A DNA stretch of 5,413 bases from Ruminococcus flavefaciens (GTDB lineage: Bacteria > Bacillota > Clostridia > Oscillospirales > Ruminococcaceae), in assembly GCA_902792495.1 (NCBI GenBank), contig CADBAC010000107.1, forward strand, positions 1-5,413, in the 5' to 3' direction. This document shows, piece after piece, positions 5,050 through 5,413 of this stretch; the stretch's first letter is position 1, and every line of letters starts with the position of its first letter. Both the position numbers and the translations under genes were made by a program. The notes below the pieces were generated by a model, which saw only the letters and a program-made list of their open reading frames with translations, was not told the DNA's origin and did no database searches.

Positions 5050-5413
5050 TTATTTTGTTTCGGGGAGTGACTTGATTATCTCAAGCTTGTACTTCTGTAT
5101 TGCAAGTGCGTCTGCATTTGTCACGCCGTCGCCGTTGCCTGAGCAGTCGGCATTTGCTCTTCCCTGCTCGGTCAGTTTATACTTTGACGGATTGGACAGA
5201 GTCTGCATGATGAGTACAGCGTCGGATACGTCTATTTCTCCGTCGCAATTGGCATCGCCGTAGACTATATCAGCAACAGCGCTTGTTGTGGCAGATGTGG
5301 TAGTTTCCGATGTTGTCTCGGAAGTTGTGGATGTAGTTGTTTCCGATGTAGTTGTGACCGGTTCGGTAGTCTGCGGCTTTTCCTCAATGGGAGCCATGCT
5401 TGGAGCAGTATCG
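5050..5413 (-). CDS. C-terminus of a type I dockerin-bearing cellulosomal protein, truncated by right window edge
   Basis: The last 120 residues of a secreted protein carrying a cellulosome anchoring module. The frame is open to the right edge, so the ATG at 5397 is an internal Met, not the start. A Thr/Ser-rich linker (about visible residues 14-44, largely TTTSETTSTTSE-like) leads into a dockerin (about 50-117). The first calcium loop, GDANCDGEIDVSDA, has Asp/Asn/Asp/Asp/Asp at positions 1, 3, 5, 9 and 12. The second, ADCSGNGDGVTNADALAIQKYK, has 13 rather than 12 residues from first to last Asp. Dockerins bind cohesins on scaffoldins and so place their carrier in the extracellular cellulosome. 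The tail IIKSLPE resembles ruminococcal dockerins. Which enzyme or binding domain the protein carries cannot be told here. It is convergent with ispE across 164 nt. Confidence 0.92.
   Translation of the reverse strand, partial: DTAPSMAPIEEKPQTTEPVTTTSETTTSTTSETTSETTTSATTSAVADIVYGDANCDGEIDVSDAVLIMQTLSNPSKYKLTEQGRANADCSGNGDGVTNADALAIQKYKLEIIKSLPETK

Noticed and set aside
4916..5263. Plus-strand open frame opposite the dockerin
   Set aside because: It begins in the hairpin repeat and is antisense to a dockerin with both calcium loops.
5395..5397. ATG at 5397 as the start of a 115-residue dockerin protein
   Set aside because: The frame stays open to the window edge; no signal peptide or ribosome site precedes it, and it sits just before a linker, so it is an internal Met.

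Overview
The window looks like a chromosomal segment of a cellulosome-producing, low-to-mid GC Gram-positive gut or rumen bacterium, most likely Ruminococcus (R. flavefaciens-like). The evidence is: (i) a secreted GH5 cellulase at the left edge; (ii) a type I dockerin behind a Thr/Ser linker at the right edge, with the 'DGVT..DALAIQK' second repeat and '..SLPE' tail I associate with ruminococcal dockerins; (iii) strong purine-rich Shine-Dalgarno sites and SigA-like extended -10 promoters; and (iv) housekeeping proteins of clostridial type. The genus is inferred from motif recall, not from a database search.

Layout: 1-1071 (-) is the 5' part of a GH5 endoglucanase with signal peptide, running off the left edge. 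1072-1363 is a divergent intergenic region with two back-to-back, well-formed promoters, one for the cellulase and one for the gene to its right. 1364-2212 (+) is a PHP-family histidinol-phosphatase. 2214-2330 is a composite palindromic repeat that starts directly after that stop codon. 2354-2833, 2836-4020 and 4013-4885 (+) are a tightly packed three-gene unit: an Lrp/AsnC-type regulator, a class I/II PLP aminotransferase (GTG start, 2 nt after the preceding stop) and ispE (overlapping the aminotransferase by 8 nt). 4886-5049 is a convergent intergenic region carrying three copies of a short hairpin repeat with a GTAGGGG...GCCC core. 5050-5413 (-) is the C-terminus of a dockerin-bearing secreted protein whose N-terminus lies beyond the right edge.

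Function: the two edge genes belong to extracellular plant-fibre degradation. The centre is core metabolism: histidine biosynthesis, an amino-acid-responsive regulator paired with an aminotransferase, and the fourth step of the MEP isoprenoid pathway. The regulator, aminotransferase and kinase are probably co-transcribed and translationally coupled.

No CRISPR array, tRNA, rRNA, phage gene or transposase gene is visible. The least ordinary content is intergenic: a roughly 115-bp inverted-repeat element able to form alternative RNA structures, and a dispersed hairpin repeat family, one member of which is nested inside that element.
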